A stretch of 64,000 nucleotides of DNA. Origin: Polaribacter filamentus. Lineage in GTDB: Bacteria; Bacteroidota; Bacteroidia; Flavobacteriales; Flavobacteriaceae. Position 1 is the stretch's first letter, and each line of letters opens with the position of its first letter. Positions 17,209-26,318 of the stretch are shown one piece after another. The stretch covers positions 1,047,001-1,111,000 of the forward strand of contig NZ_MQUA01000013.1 of assembly GCF_002943715.1 (NCBI RefSeq), written 5' to 3'. The notes under the pieces were generated by a model that saw nothing but the letters and a program-made list of their open reading frames with translations, was not told the origin of the DNA and made no database searches. The position numbers were made by a program, and so were the translations under genes.

Positions 17209-17581
17209 AGTTACCTTTGAGTATGCAATCATAAGACTTGTGCCAAAAGTAGAACGCGAAGAATTCTTTAATATCGGCGTAATTCTATTTTCGAAACGTA
17301 AAAAGTTCTTGGATATTAAATTTGAAATCAACCCAAATAAATTAAAAGCTTTTGCATCAGAAATTGAATTGGAGCGTTTAAGCCAGTATTTAAATGCTTG
17401 GAAATTGATTTGCGACGGAACAGCTGCTGCTGGTAAAATTGGCGAATTAGAAATATCAGACAGATTTAGATGGCTTGCAGCTTGCAGAAGCACTATTATT
17501 CAGAGTTCTAAAACGCATTCTGGATTGTGTGAAAGTCCTGAAAAAGAATTGCATGGTATTTTTGAAAAGTATGTTTTGTGA
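17198..17581 (+). CDS. DUF3037 protein, partner of HipA-like kinase
   Basis: 127 residues. The DUF3037 pattern is visible: FEYAIIRLVPKVEREEFFNI, GVILFSKRKKFLDIKF, then a helical middle (SEIELERLSQYLNAWKLICD) and RFRWLAACRSTIIQSSKTHS. The function is unknown. Its start lies inside the last codons of the kinase gene, so the two are translationally coupled and probably act together. Confidence 0.85.
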   Translation: MQDKVTFEYAIIRLVPKVEREEFFNIGVILFSKRKKFLDIKFEINPNKLKAFASEIELERLSQYLNAWKLICDGTAAAGKIGELEISDRFRWLAACRSTIIQSSKTHSGLCESPEKELHGIFEKYVL

Positions 17582-17984
17582 AGAAGATGCTTTTCATTAA
17601 AAAAGTTGGTTTGATTTAGTTAACTTTCTGAGTGAAAATCACAAATTTTACAACCTAATTTCATTACAAATTATAAGGGTTTAATTGCTGAGATTGTTTC
17701 TCCGAAAAGCTTTAAAAAAAACAGTTAAATATTTATAATTATCAGGTGAGAAATCACTTTTTTTGTCCTATGAACTTTTATTTAAAAAAATATATAAAAC
17801 CTCATTTTGGACAAGTGTTGCTGGATTGTTTGTTTTACATTTTGGATTTTCGCAAACAATTTTAGTTCAGCAAATTATTGATAGTTTTACTTTGTTGCAA
17901 TTACCCTTGGCTTGTTCTAAAATGAAAACCATTACTAATTAATAAGATATTCTTGGTGTAATAAAATAAAAAAATAAGGGCACT
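17582..17984 (+). pseudogene. Non-coding gap with possible ABC-exporter remnant
   Basis: No intact gene. From about 17749 to 17941 the plus strand is open for about 64 codons with no start codon, reading hydrophobically (LFKKIYKTSFWTSVAGLFVL, then HFGFSQTILVQQIIDSF). This resembles the first membrane segments of peptidase-type ABC exporters, ending at a TAA. I regard it as a doubtful fragment. The rest of the gap is AT-rich without recognised signals. Confidence 0.3.
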
Positions 17985-19844
17985 CTAAACTTTCAAAAAT
18001 CCTTTTATCAAATCACTTTCTAAGGTTATTTTAGGAACTTTAAAGTCGAAATACTTGTGTAAAGGAATCTCAAATCCTTTGTAGTTCAAATAATTATTTA
18101 AGGCAGTATTTAAGCCTTCACTATATAGGTGATGCTCTGCTCCTGTTGGATCTTCGTGGTACAAATCATTCTCTGCAAAACCTTTAAATTCTGGTCCTGT
18201 AATCTTAATTTGAAATTCATCAGGATTTTTACCAACCGGACTATGACTTGTGCATGCAAACTGATGCCAAAAAGCAGATTGGATGCAATTACTTTGAAAT
18301 AACTGACGAACAACTTCCAAAGAATCGATGGTTTCTTGTGCTGTTTCTGTTGGAAAACCAAACATTAAATAAGCATGAACCATAATGTTTTCATCAGAAA
18401 AAGCTTTGGTTACTCTAGCTACTTGTGCAATATCAACTCCTTTTTTCATTTTCTCCAGCAATCTATCCGAAGCAACTTCTAAACCACCAGTAACAGCAAT
18501 ACATCCAGATTTAGATAATAAAGAACACAATTCAGCCGTAAAGGTTTTTTCGAAACGAATATTCGTCCACCAAGTAATATACACCTTTCGTTCTATTAAT
18601 TTGTTAGCCAAAGCTCTTAGCATTTTTGGTGGCGCAGCTTCATCCACAAAATGAAAACCTGTAATATCCGTTTCTGATATTATTTTTTCAACTTTATTCA
18701 CCAAATCATCTGCGGTCGTATTTTCATAATTGCTGATGTAATCTAAATTAACATCACAAAAAGAACATTTTTTCCAATAACAGCCGTGAGAAATAGTGAG
18801 CTTATTCCATTTTCCGTCAGACCACATTCTGTGCATCGGATTCATCACATCCAAAAAAGACAAATACTTATCTGTTGGCAAACCAATATAACTTGGTGCT
18901 GGTAAATTTTTATGATGAAAAATGGTGTTTGGAAATTTATTAGCATATAGCACTTTGTTATCTCTGCAGATATAAGTTCTCTCTAAAGACTCCTCACCTA
19001 TTTTACCATCTAAAAACTCCGTTATTTTTAACAACGGACCTTCTCCATCATCCAAAGTAATAAAATCGACAAAATTAAAAATTCTTGGATCTGATAAACG
19101 TCTAAGTTCTGTATTGCAATAGCCACCGCCCATTGCTATTTTAAGCGTAGGATATTGTTTTTTAATGAACTGCGCACATCGCAAAGCAGCAAATAAATTG
19201 CCAGGAAACGGAACTGTAAAACAGATTAAATCATATTTATCTTGCTTAATTTTCTCATCCAACAAGTACAACATTTCATCTTCTACCAAGGTGGTTTCAT
19301 ATTGCAAATAGTCATCAATGGTATCAAAACTAGAGGCTGCTCTTGCCAGCTGTTCTGCATAGCGCGTAAAAGAGAAAAACTCATCGACGTTAGCATTTAT
19401 AAAATCGCCCAATTCTTCTACAAACAGCGTTGCGATGTGTTTTGCTTTGTCTAAAATCCCTAATTTTCCAAACTCGGTTGTTAAATCTTTATTTAATTTT
19501 ATGCGTCGATGGCCATGAGGTAAATAATCTTTATGTACAATTTGATACGCGGCGGTAACCTCTTGAACACGTAAATAATTCATGACAGAATCTACTTTAT
19601 TGATGTATTCTTCCTTTTGATTCCAAACCAAAGGCAACTCTTTATTGCCTAGCATTGCTGCTTGTTTAAAAATTGCGTCGATAAACTCTTTGGTAAAAAC
19701 AGCCGTAAATAACTCGATACTTAAATCCATTTGAGTTGTTTGTACACCTTTAGAATCTAAAAAACCTTTGATGTATGGAGTGGCAGGATAGGCTGTATTT
19801 AATTGTGTAAAAGGAGGCGTTATTAAAAGCGTGTTTATAGACAT
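17985..19844 (-). CDS. B12-binding-domain radical SAM protein
   Basis: 619 residues. An N-terminal cobalamin-binding-like domain (TLLITPPFTQLNTAYPATPY; FTVPFPGNLFAAL; KIAMGGGYCN) is followed by a radical SAM core. The iron-sulfur cysteines are in HGCYWKKCSFCDV, i.e. Cys355, Cys360 and Cys363, a C-x4-C-x2-C spacing rather than the classical C-x3-C-x2-C. Later core elements include HFVDEAAPP, ITGFH, GGLEVASDRLLEKMKKGVD and HAYLMFGFPTETAQET. The reaction is unknown. It is a single gene with 300-400 bp gaps on both sides. Confidence 0.85.
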   Translation of the reverse strand: MSINTLLITPPFTQLNTAYPATPYIKGFLDSKGVQTTQMDLSIELFTAVFTKEFIDAIFKQAAMLGNKELPLVWNQKEEYINKVDSVMNYLRVQEVTAAYQIVHKDYLPHGHRRIKLNKDLTTEFGKLGILDKAKHIATLFVEELGDFINANVDEFFSFTRYAEQLARAASSFDTIDDYLQYETTLVEDEMLYLLDEKIKQDKYDLICFTVPFPGNLFAALRCAQFIKKQYPTLKIAMGGGYCNTELRRLSDPRIFNFVDFITLDDGEGPLLKITEFLDGKIGEESLERTYICRDNKVLYANKFPNTIFHHKNLPAPSYIGLPTDKYLSFLDVMNPMHRMWSDGKWNKLTISHGCYWKKCSFCDVNLDYISNYENTTADDLVNKVEKIISETDITGFHFVDEAAPPKMLRALANKLIERKVYITWWTNIRFEKTFTAELCSLLSKSGCIAVTGGLEVASDRLLEKMKKGVDIAQVARVTKAFSDENIMVHAYLMFGFPTETAQETIDSLEVVRQLFQSNCIQSAFWHQFACTSHSPVGKNPDEFQIKITGPEFKGFAENDLYHEDPTGAEHHLYSEGLNTALNNYLNYKGFEIPLHKYFDFKVPKITLESDLIKGFLKV

Positions 19845-20147
19845 AAAAATAAATAAAGTGTAAAGATACTATCTGAATTATGAAAAGTGAGTAAAAATTT
19901 GGTTGGTTTTTGTTGTTAACTTGAAAAAGTGTTTGGTATTCAAAAGATTCTTTGAAAAAAAAAGGTTTTCCCTGATTTACTTTCTCAATGAAAAATCCTA
20001 GCTGGACTAAAAACAACTATAAGTTACTCTTACTAAGCTTTATTTATTTTTATGTGTGATTATTATCGATTTAAAAAGCCATTTAATCTTAGACAACAAC
20101 AAATTACATCAATGTGACTATATAAGATAAAAATTACTTTTTGGGTT
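19845..20147. other. 303-bp gap, nothing recognised
   Basis: AT-rich spacer between two minus-strand genes. It must hold the promoter of the radical SAM gene, but I could not pick one with confidence. No repeat or gene was seen. Confidence 0.5.
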
Positions 20148-20936
20148 TTAGAAATATTTTACTTTTTTATTAATCAACTCAAGGAATTCTATTTCATTAC
20201 CATAGTTTAACAAGTTAAAATCAAACGTATCGTCTTCTACATATCTAATAAACTCTTCTACTCGATGCGCTGGAATATTAAAATTCTGAATCAAGAAATT
20301 AGAACCCAAATAGTGTCTAACAAATTTTGCTGGAACTTCTGGCATTCCTAGTGCTTCTTTATTATTTACTTTAGATCTAAAAAGCGGAATCAATAGCTGA
20401 TCTACTAGGTTTACAATATTTAATCCATCAGTAATTGTTTGAGTTTCTGACGGAATTACTTTTTTTCTAACTTGATTTCTGGAATCGCTAATGTTTTTAT
20501 AGCTATCATCATTTTTTATACTAAAATAAATAGCATCAAGCTTTTGGTTAAAGGTATTTACCTTATTAAGATCTGTCGAAAGATTACCACTAAGCTTTTT
20601 TGTTGTTATTACAATTATCTCGTCTAATTTATTAATTTCTTCAATTAAAAAAATGTGTATCTTCTTTGATTCTAGTATAGATTCATTAATCTTAACATCA
20701 AAGTTTTGATACTCTAAACCTCTAATTTCTAACAAGTCATTTAAAGCCACTGCAATTATAAACTCCCCATTTTCATTTGTAACGGTACCAATACTTGATG
20801 CCGGATTATAAATTGCTATACCTCCGATATCATTGCCTTCAACAATAACTTTTCCATTAACATTTTCACGCTTGGTATCTTGAGAGAAAGCAACAAAGTT
20901 TGTGAGTAGTAAAAGAAATACTAATAGTTTTTTCAT
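20148..20936 (-). CDS. Carboxypeptidase-regulatory-like domain protein
   Basis: 262 residues with a signal peptide (MKKLLVFLLLLTNFVAFSQD). A CarboxypepD_reg-like beta-sandwich occupies residues 24-110 (NGKVIVEGNDIGGIAIYNPA; GTVTNENGEFIIAVALNDLL; EEINKLDEIIVI), the same module that opens TonB-dependent receptors. No beta-barrel follows; the C-terminal half is helical and ends with IEFLELINKKVKYF. It is expected in the periplasm or outer membrane. The function is unknown. Confidence 0.85.
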   Translation of the reverse strand: MKKLLVFLLLLTNFVAFSQDTKRENVNGKVIVEGNDIGGIAIYNPASSIGTVTNENGEFIIAVALNDLLEIRGLEYQNFDVKINESILESKKIHIFLIEEINKLDEIIVITTKKLSGNLSTDLNKVNTFNQKLDAIYFSIKNDDSYKNISDSRNQVRKKVIPSETQTITDGLNIVNLVDQLLIPLFRSKVNNKEALGMPEVPAKFVRHYLGSNFLIQNFNIPAHRVEEFIRYVEDDTFDFNLLNYGNEIEFLELINKKVKYF

Positions 20937-21474
20937 GTAGAAATTTTATTTTGTTAAAAATAATCGATTTGACTTAAACTTGAAAATTTATGACTGTAAA
21001 CTTTTATAATAAAGAGTTATTTAAATTGACAATTGATAAAGAAGAAATGAGACTGATCCATAATTTTAAGTTTAGGAATTGAATTCAGAGCTAATTATTG
21101 GAAGTGTTTATTTCTGTAAATTATTTAAAAAACAGACATTTTTTTTTTAGGAAAACCTTGATTTAAAAAAGGGTTTTTTCTTTGTGGATTTTCTAAATGT
21201 AAAAACCGAACTTCGCTCAAAGCCTATTTTTTATTTCAGTTACTACTAATGTCTGCAAACAGTATGTAAAAGACTCAATTGTTAAAAACGAAGTATATTT
21301 ATGATTTTAGGATTAAACAGAAGTGATTACAACTATAAATACCTATTCATTGTTTAGAAAGTCACCAACAAAATAATGTCTTTCTAAACCTGCTTTATGC
21401 CGGTTCAGAAAGACATTATGAATTATATTATTTGTAAAACTTTTTAAAATGATATCGATATAACTAAGTAAAAC
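20937..21474. other. 538-bp gap between minus-strand genes
   Basis: No gene seen. It contains the terminator-like hairpin at 21373-21419 and a weak AAAACC/GGTTTT hairpin near 21154-21177. The remainder is AT-rich. Confidence 0.55.
21373..21419 (-). terminator. Terminator hairpin after the M1 peptidase gene
   Basis: ATAATGTCTTTCTAAACC and GGTTCAGAAAGACATTAT form an 18-bp stem with one G-T type mismatch. It begins about 55 bases past the M1 gene stop and is followed on the minus strand by a short T tract. Confidence 0.75.
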
Positions 21475-23916
21475 CTATAATAATCTCGCCATAGCAGTTT
21501 TAATAATATCTATATTTCTTTCTCTGTTTGGTTTGTTCGCTTTCTGTTGCTCCTTGATCATATCTCGCATTAAATTAATGACCACTTTATCAAAATTAAA
21601 GCCTTTATACTGATTTCCTTTTTCAATCATATCATCCACTAGATTTTGAATGGCCTCAGAATTGTTGGTCTCAGAAATTTGTTTAAATGCTTTTTGAAAC
21701 AATACTTTTGTTGCGTCATCGCCGGTTAAATACATTCCAGACAACACACTTTTTGCTACAAACGGTAATTCTGATTCGTCATTTTCTTCAATAAAAATTC
21801 TTGTTAACGGGGTTGCCAAAATTTTACGAACTTCATCTGGTAATTGTTTAGATTTAGCAATTGCAGACGGTTTATCAACATAATACAAAGAAACTAAGGA
21901 TTTACCCAACACCGAATACGATTTGCTTTGCAATCCTTTTTCAAAAATTGGTTTTAATGCAGGGTCTGTTAATTTACCTAACGTATTAATTGCTTCAGCT
22001 TGCACCAATGTTTTTGAATCCGTATTGGCAATATCCATAATTTTTTGAATCACATCTTTCTTAGAGAACTTATTGATTAAATCGATTTGTTGCAAAGCTA
22101 AAATTCTGATTTTATAAGAGGTATCGTCCAAAGCGTAAACTACAGCGTTGAAAGCGTCTTTATCCTCTTGTTTTTTGGCGATAATTAAGAAAGCTTCTCG
22201 TCTATGCGCATAATTATCAGCATATTTTAACTGAAAAATATAATCGCTTAAAACTTTGTTTTCATTTATTTCGCAAACCAAAGATCTATCTGCATTTACC
22301 TGAATTAAATTTGGTTGTTTTGTATACGGAAACGTAAACGAAGCATCTCTTGCATCCACAAAAACAGTATGTCTCGTTCTTTTTGTTCCTTCGAAAACAT
22401 CAATAACAAAAGGGAATTTAAAAGCAGCTGTTTGTAATTGAACCACATTTACAGTCACCGTTTTACGTAAGGTATTGTAATCGTAAGAAATTTCAATATT
22501 TGGATGTCCAGCTCCAAAATACCATTGATTAAAAAACCAATTCAAGTCTTTGCCTGTTAAGCTTTCAAAGATCAATCTTAACTGATCTACCTCTGCAGCT
22601 TGGTATTTGTAGATATTTAAATACTGTTTTAATCCCAAGAAAAAAGCTTCATCACCTAAATACGTGCGCAACATGTGCAAAATAGCGCCACCTTTATTGT
22701 AGCTAACCAAATCGAACATATCTTCTTTATCGTCATAGGTATAACGCACCAAATCCTTACTGTCACTTTGTCCGTTCAAATAGGCATCTACGTTCTCAAA
22801 TAAATGCATTTCCGCATTTATTTTTCCGTATTTATATTCTCTCCATAAATACTCGCTATAATTGGCAAAAGATTCGTTTAACGTTAAATTAGACCAACTT
22901 TCTGCGGTTACCAAATCGCCAAACCAATGATGAAAAAGTTCGTGTGCAATCGTATTCTCTTGCACGTTTTCATCAATTAATTGTCCCGGTTTTTGATAGG
23001 CTTGTTCGCCATGCATTACAGCTGTTGTATTTTCCATTGCGCCAGAAACATAATCTCTACCAACAATCTGACTGTATTTATTCCAAGGATATTCTACACC
23101 TAATTTCTCAGAAAAGAACCCCATCATTTCAGGCGTTAATCCGAAAATATCTTTTGCATACGGCGCAAATTCTTTTTCTACATAATAATTTACAGGAATA
23201 TTTTTGTAGGAATCTTTAATGATTTCATATTCACCAATTCCCATAAAAAACAAATACGGTGCATGTTTTTGATCAAATTTCCAGTAATCTGTTCTGTTAT
23301 TTCCCTTTTTTGTTTGACTGATAAGTGCCCCGTTAGAAAGTGTTACAAACTTATCCGGAACGGTCATATAAATTTCTTGAGATGTTTTTTGATTTGGAGC
23401 ATCAATTGTTGGAAACCAACAGCTACTTGCTTCGGTTTCTCCTTGCGTCCAGATTTGAGTCGGTTTGTTTTTTTCTGATCCATCTGCATTTATAAAATAC
23501 AATCCTTTGGCGCTTGTAATTGCAACACTTCCCTTTTGATATACCTTTTCTGGTTGTGCTGTATATTTTATATATATAGTAAATTCTTCTTCTCTTTGAT
23601 AGGTTTTTGGTAAGCTAATAATCAAATTTAAACCATCTTCATAGGTGTATTTTAAAGCAGTGTTATTCATTGAAACTTGATGAATTAGCATTGCTTTTGC
23701 ATCTAAAGTGATAAAATTTGTGCTGTAGAAATGTGGTTTTGCAGTAATCCAAGCTTCACCATTCATCGTTTTGTTTTCAAAATTAAAATCGACATTTAAT
23801 TTTGTATGCACTAAATCGTGAATTTTTTCTCTTTCTGATTGATACACTTTACTTTGCGCTTGAGACAATAAACTTATCAATACAAAACAAAAAACTACTA
23901 TTTTCTGATATTTCAT
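21475..23916 (-). CDS. M1 family membrane/periplasmic aminopeptidase
   Basis: 813 residues with a signal peptide (IVVFCFVLISLLSQAQS). It has the M1 exopeptidase motif GAMEN in YVSGAMENTTAV, and zinc motif HELFHH at residues 325-330 with the third ligand Glu348 in NLTLNESFANY. The C-terminal third is a HEAT-like helical region (RREAFLIIAKKQEDKDAF; AEAINTLGKL). M1 enzymes remove N-terminal residues from peptides. A -7-like TATTTTTG lies at 23936-23943. It is a lone gene, bounded by a terminator. Confidence 0.93.
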   Translation of the reverse strand: MKYQKIVVFCFVLISLLSQAQSKVYQSEREKIHDLVHTKLNVDFNFENKTMNGEAWITAKPHFYSTNFITLDAKAMLIHQVSMNNTALKYTYEDGLNLIISLPKTYQREEEFTIYIKYTAQPEKVYQKGSVAITSAKGLYFINADGSEKNKPTQIWTQGETEASSCWFPTIDAPNQKTSQEIYMTVPDKFVTLSNGALISQTKKGNNRTDYWKFDQKHAPYLFFMGIGEYEIIKDSYKNIPVNYYVEKEFAPYAKDIFGLTPEMMGFFSEKLGVEYPWNKYSQIVGRDYVSGAMENTTAVMHGEQAYQKPGQLIDENVQENTIAHELFHHWFGDLVTAESWSNLTLNESFANYSEYLWREYKYGKINAEMHLFENVDAYLNGQSDSKDLVRYTYDDKEDMFDLVSYNKGGAILHMLRTYLGDEAFFLGLKQYLNIYKYQAAEVDQLRLIFESLTGKDLNWFFNQWYFGAGHPNIEISYDYNTLRKTVTVNVVQLQTAAFKFPFVIDVFEGTKRTRHTVFVDARDASFTFPYTKQPNLIQVNADRSLVCEINENKVLSDYIFQLKYADNYAHRREAFLIIAKKQEDKDAFNAVVYALDDTSYKIRILALQQIDLINKFSKKDVIQKIMDIANTDSKTLVQAEAINTLGKLTDPALKPIFEKGLQSKSYSVLGKSLVSLYYVDKPSAIAKSKQLPDEVRKILATPLTRIFIEENDESELPFVAKSVLSGMYLTGDDATKVLFQKAFKQISETNNSEAIQNLVDDMIEKGNQYKGFNFDKVVINLMRDMIKEQQKANKPNRERNIDIIKTAMARLL

Positions 23917-23935
23917 AAAACGTTCTATAAAAACT

Positions 23936-23943
23936 CAAAAATA
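23936..23943 (-). promoter_or_regulatory. TAnnTTTG -7 element for the M1 gene
   Basis: On the minus strand TATTTTTG, 20 bases upstream of the start codon, fits TAnnTTTG. No convincing -33 was seen. Confidence 0.45.
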
Positions 23944-24088
23944 AGAAATCTGATGACAGTAGCTGTTAATTAGCCGTTAAAATAAGCACGCAGTTAGAAG
24001 TTACTGTTTTCTTTAAAAAAAAAAGAAAGTTGGAAGTTAAAGAGTTCAACTCTCTACTTCCAACTTGTAAATTTCTTTTAAAAAAGTA

Positions 24089-24625
24089 TTATTTTCCGGT
24101 AAAAATACTACCTAAATTTTTTAAATTATCTCCATCCATTTTTATGCTATTCAGCATTTCAATTACTTTTGCAGGATTCATATTCTCGCCTAATAATCTT
24201 GCTACTCCTACGCCTAAATCTTTGCTATACATAAAAGCAATCACTTCATCTAAAGACTCTGTATTACCTGTGTAATAAACGCTTACATTCATACCTTTTG
24301 CTTTTACGGCTCCTAAGCTCTTATACTCTTTATTTGTGAAAATATTTTTCAGAGTAGTTTTTTCTGCTTCATAAGCAACGGTGTTATCTGCTGTTTTTTG
24401 TAAAAAAGCAACATTAATTTTTTTGATACTTTTCATTGTTTCTTTTACTTCATCAGAAACAGCTGCTTTCGCCGTAATTAAAGAACCTACAGGTAAATCT
24501 CCTGTAAAAAAACCTTCTTTTCCGCTAGTATCTACTAAGTAACTTTGTAATGATTTTTCGTTTTTACAAGAACTCACAAATAGTACTAAAAAGACGAAAG
24601 AAAATAGTGTGGTTATTTTTTTCAT
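24089..24625 (-). CDS. DUF4252 lipoprotein
   Basis: 178 residues. The lipobox LFVSSCKNEK puts the lipid-bearing cysteine near residue 20. The body is a DUF4252-type domain (NVAFLQKTADNTVAYEAEKT; VSVYYTGNTESLDEVIAFMY). It is the last gene of an operon of ECF sigma factor, anti-sigma-like protein and two DUF4252 proteins, a conserved set in Bacteroidetes. Its role is unknown; a sensing or effector role for the sigma system is an inference. Confidence 0.85.
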   Translation of the reverse strand: MKKITTLFSFVFLVLFVSSCKNEKSLQSYLVDTSGKEGFFTGDLPVGSLITAKAAVSDEVKETMKSIKKINVAFLQKTADNTVAYEAEKTTLKNIFTNKEYKSLGAVKAKGMNVSVYYTGNTESLDEVIAFMYSKDLGVGVARLLGENMNPAKVIEMLNSIKMDGDNLKNLGSIFTGK

Positions 24626-24686
24626 TTTGTATGTTTTAATTAATGGAAAGTCAGGTTTGTAATCACCTGACTTTCTAATCTTGGTT

Positions 24687-25205
24687 TTATTTTTTGTTAC
24701 CCTCTTTTACAAAAGTGTCTGCTAATTCAGACATTTTGTTAATGTCTATATTGCCGGTTAAAGAAACAATCACCGCTTCGGATGCTTGGTTTGTTTTCTT
24801 ACTCAAACCTTTAATAAACATTAAAACTTCACTTACATAATCTTTGTTTTTTGTTGATTTTACATAGATCTTAATGCGAGAATCATCTTGTTTGATACGC
24901 ATTAATTGTGTTAAGTTTTGTGTTTTTATTGCGGTATTAACCATCCTTTCCATTTTGTCTGCAACCGATGCATTATCAGTAGAAAACATTTTAAATTCTT
25001 TTAATTCTTGAATCATTTTAAAGACTTTCATGCCTTCATTGTCATCAATTTTTACATTTTTAAATTTAGAGATTAACTCAAAAGCGTCTTTGGTAACAAC
25101 TACCATATCAACCCCTTCTGTGTCTTCTAAAGTATCAAAAAAAGACTGTGCATTCGTTACTAGTGGCGCAACTATTAATGCTATTAATACTATTATTTTT
25201 TTCAT
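24687..25205 (-). CDS. DUF4252 secreted protein
   Basis: 172 residues with a signal peptide (MKKIIVLIALIVAPLVTNAQ) and no lipobox cysteine. The domain shows VDMVVVTKDAFELISKFK, IKTQNLTQLMRIKQDDSRIK and a C-terminal MFIKGLSKKTNQASEAVIVS. It is a paralogue of the downstream lipoprotein, which suggests that one copy is membrane-anchored and one periplasmic. It shares the ECF operon. Confidence 0.87.
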   Translation of the reverse strand: MKKIIVLIALIVAPLVTNAQSFFDTLEDTEGVDMVVVTKDAFELISKFKNVKIDDNEGMKVFKMIQELKEFKMFSTDNASVADKMERMVNTAIKTQNLTQLMRIKQDDSRIKIYVKSTKNKDYVSEVLMFIKGLSKKTNQASEAVIVSLTGNIDINKMSELADTFVKEGNKK

Positions 25206-25246
25206 AATTTCTGTGCTTACTTGGTTTTACTATTCTTTACTTGGTT

Positions 25247-25669
25247 TTATTTTAATATTTTATTTACAGTGTTTTCATAAGTATATAAAGTTGCCACTGC
25301 TTGTTCTCCTTTTTTTAGGTTTTGAGAAAGCAATCTTAATCCTTTACTTATTTGTTCAAATTGTTTTAATGCTTGGTATCTTTCATATTCTTGTTTACCA
25401 ATAAACACACTAAACAATAGCACTATTGATGCTGCTACAGATAACCATTTGTAGTTTCTTCTTTTAGATTTCTGAGGTTCTAACGCAATGGTTTTTGTGT
25501 AGGTTTCATCTTTTACAGTAGCAAAATAAGTAAACATATACGCATACTCTTGCAAATGTGGTGCAACAGAACCTTCTGTGAAATAGTTTTTCAAGGTTGT
25601 TTCTTCTTGCAAAGTAGTTTCTGCATTTAAATATTTTTCTACTAATTTTTCTATGTTAGCTAACTCCAT
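25247..25669 (-). CDS. Anti-sigma-like single-pass membrane protein
   Basis: 140 residues. The soluble N-terminal region (ANIEKLVEKYLNAETTLQEE) resembles the short helical domain of Bacteroidetes sigma-linked membrane proteins. One membrane segment follows (YKWLSVAASIVLLFSVFIG, about residues 74-92), then a coiled tail. It overlaps the sigma factor gene by 14 bases. Position and topology suggest an anti-sigma factor, but no named family domain was recognised. Confidence 0.72.
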   Translation of the reverse strand: MELANIEKLVEKYLNAETTLQEETTLKNYFTEGSVAPHLQEYAYMFTYFATVKDETYTKTIALEPQKSKRRNYKWLSVAASIVLLFSVFIGKQEYERYQALKQFEQISKGLRLLSQNLKKGEQAVATLYTYENTVNKILK

Positions 25670-26165
25670 AGTTGTGTTTTTTAGTTAATTCTTCTCTTAT
25701 TGTTTTTCTTGCTCTAGATAATGCAACCCTTACTGCGGTAGGTTTCATATCTACCATTTTACAGATTTCATCAAAATCATATTCTTCTACATCTCTAAGT
25801 TGAATAATAATTTTTTGTTGTTCTGGCAATTTTTCTATCAATAAATGTACTTGGTTTACACTATCTTGATATTCCAATTGTTTGTCTAAAGGTGTATCTT
25901 TTTCTTTATAATTATTGTGTACTAATGTTAAATTACCTGCTTGTTTGCTTTTTAAACGATCATAACAATAATTCTTTGTCATGGTCATTGCAAATGCTTC
26001 AACATTATTATAATCAGCTATTTTGTCCTTACTTTTCCACAATTTAAAAAACAACTCTTGAGTAGCATCTTCAGCTTCTTCTGTAGAAACTAATAATCTT
26101 TTTGCTAATCTAAAGACCTTATCTTTAAAAGGTAAAACAACTCTAAGGAAGTCTGATTGGTTCAT
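25656..26165 (-). CDS. ECF RNA polymerase sigma factor
   Basis: 169 residues. Region 2 is visible as FKDKVFRLAKRLLVSTEEAE and DATQELFFKLWKSKD. Region 4 is LPEQQKIIIQLRDVEEYDFD with the helix-turn-helix DEICKMVDMKPTAVRVALSRARK. First gene of an operon with an anti-sigma-like protein and two DUF4252 proteins. The upstream GTAAC-N16-CGTC motif (26224-26249) suggests autoregulation. Confidence 0.92.
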   Translation of the reverse strand: MNQSDFLRVVLPFKDKVFRLAKRLLVSTEEAEDATQELFFKLWKSKDKIADYNNVEAFAMTMTKNYCYDRLKSKQAGNLTLVHNNYKEKDTPLDKQLEYQDSVNQVHLLIEKLPEQQKIIIQLRDVEEYDFDEICKMVDMKPTAVRVALSRARKTIREELTKKHNYGVS

Positions 26166-26223
26166 TTTTTTTATCTGTTTGTCTGCTATTTTTTCATCTC
26201 TTATAGCAGGTGTACATAATGAA

Positions 26224-26249
26224 GACGATGCATAAATTATTTTGTTACA
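26224..26249 (-). promoter_or_regulatory. Candidate ECF-type promoter GTAAC-N16-CGTC
   Basis: On the minus strand TGTAAC is followed after 16 bases by CGTC, about 60 bases upstream of the sigma factor start. An AAC-containing -35 with a CGTC -10 is the classic ECF architecture. A related GTAAC...CGT pair precedes the second ECF operon of this window (32071-32095). Confidence 0.5.
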
Positions 26250-26318
26250 ACGATATTTTAAAAAAATACTAAATATGTTTAAATTGCGTTAAATTTACTA
26301 CAAATAATATTTACTTAC

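Noticed and set aside
17179..17493. Minus-strand 104-residue frame over DUF3037
   Set aside because: It overlaps the DUF3037 gene almost entirely, and the latter has a clear family pattern and operon context.
23263..23478. Plus-strand frames inside the M1 peptidase gene
   Set aside because: They are shadows of a strongly supported minus-strand gene and have no family similarity.
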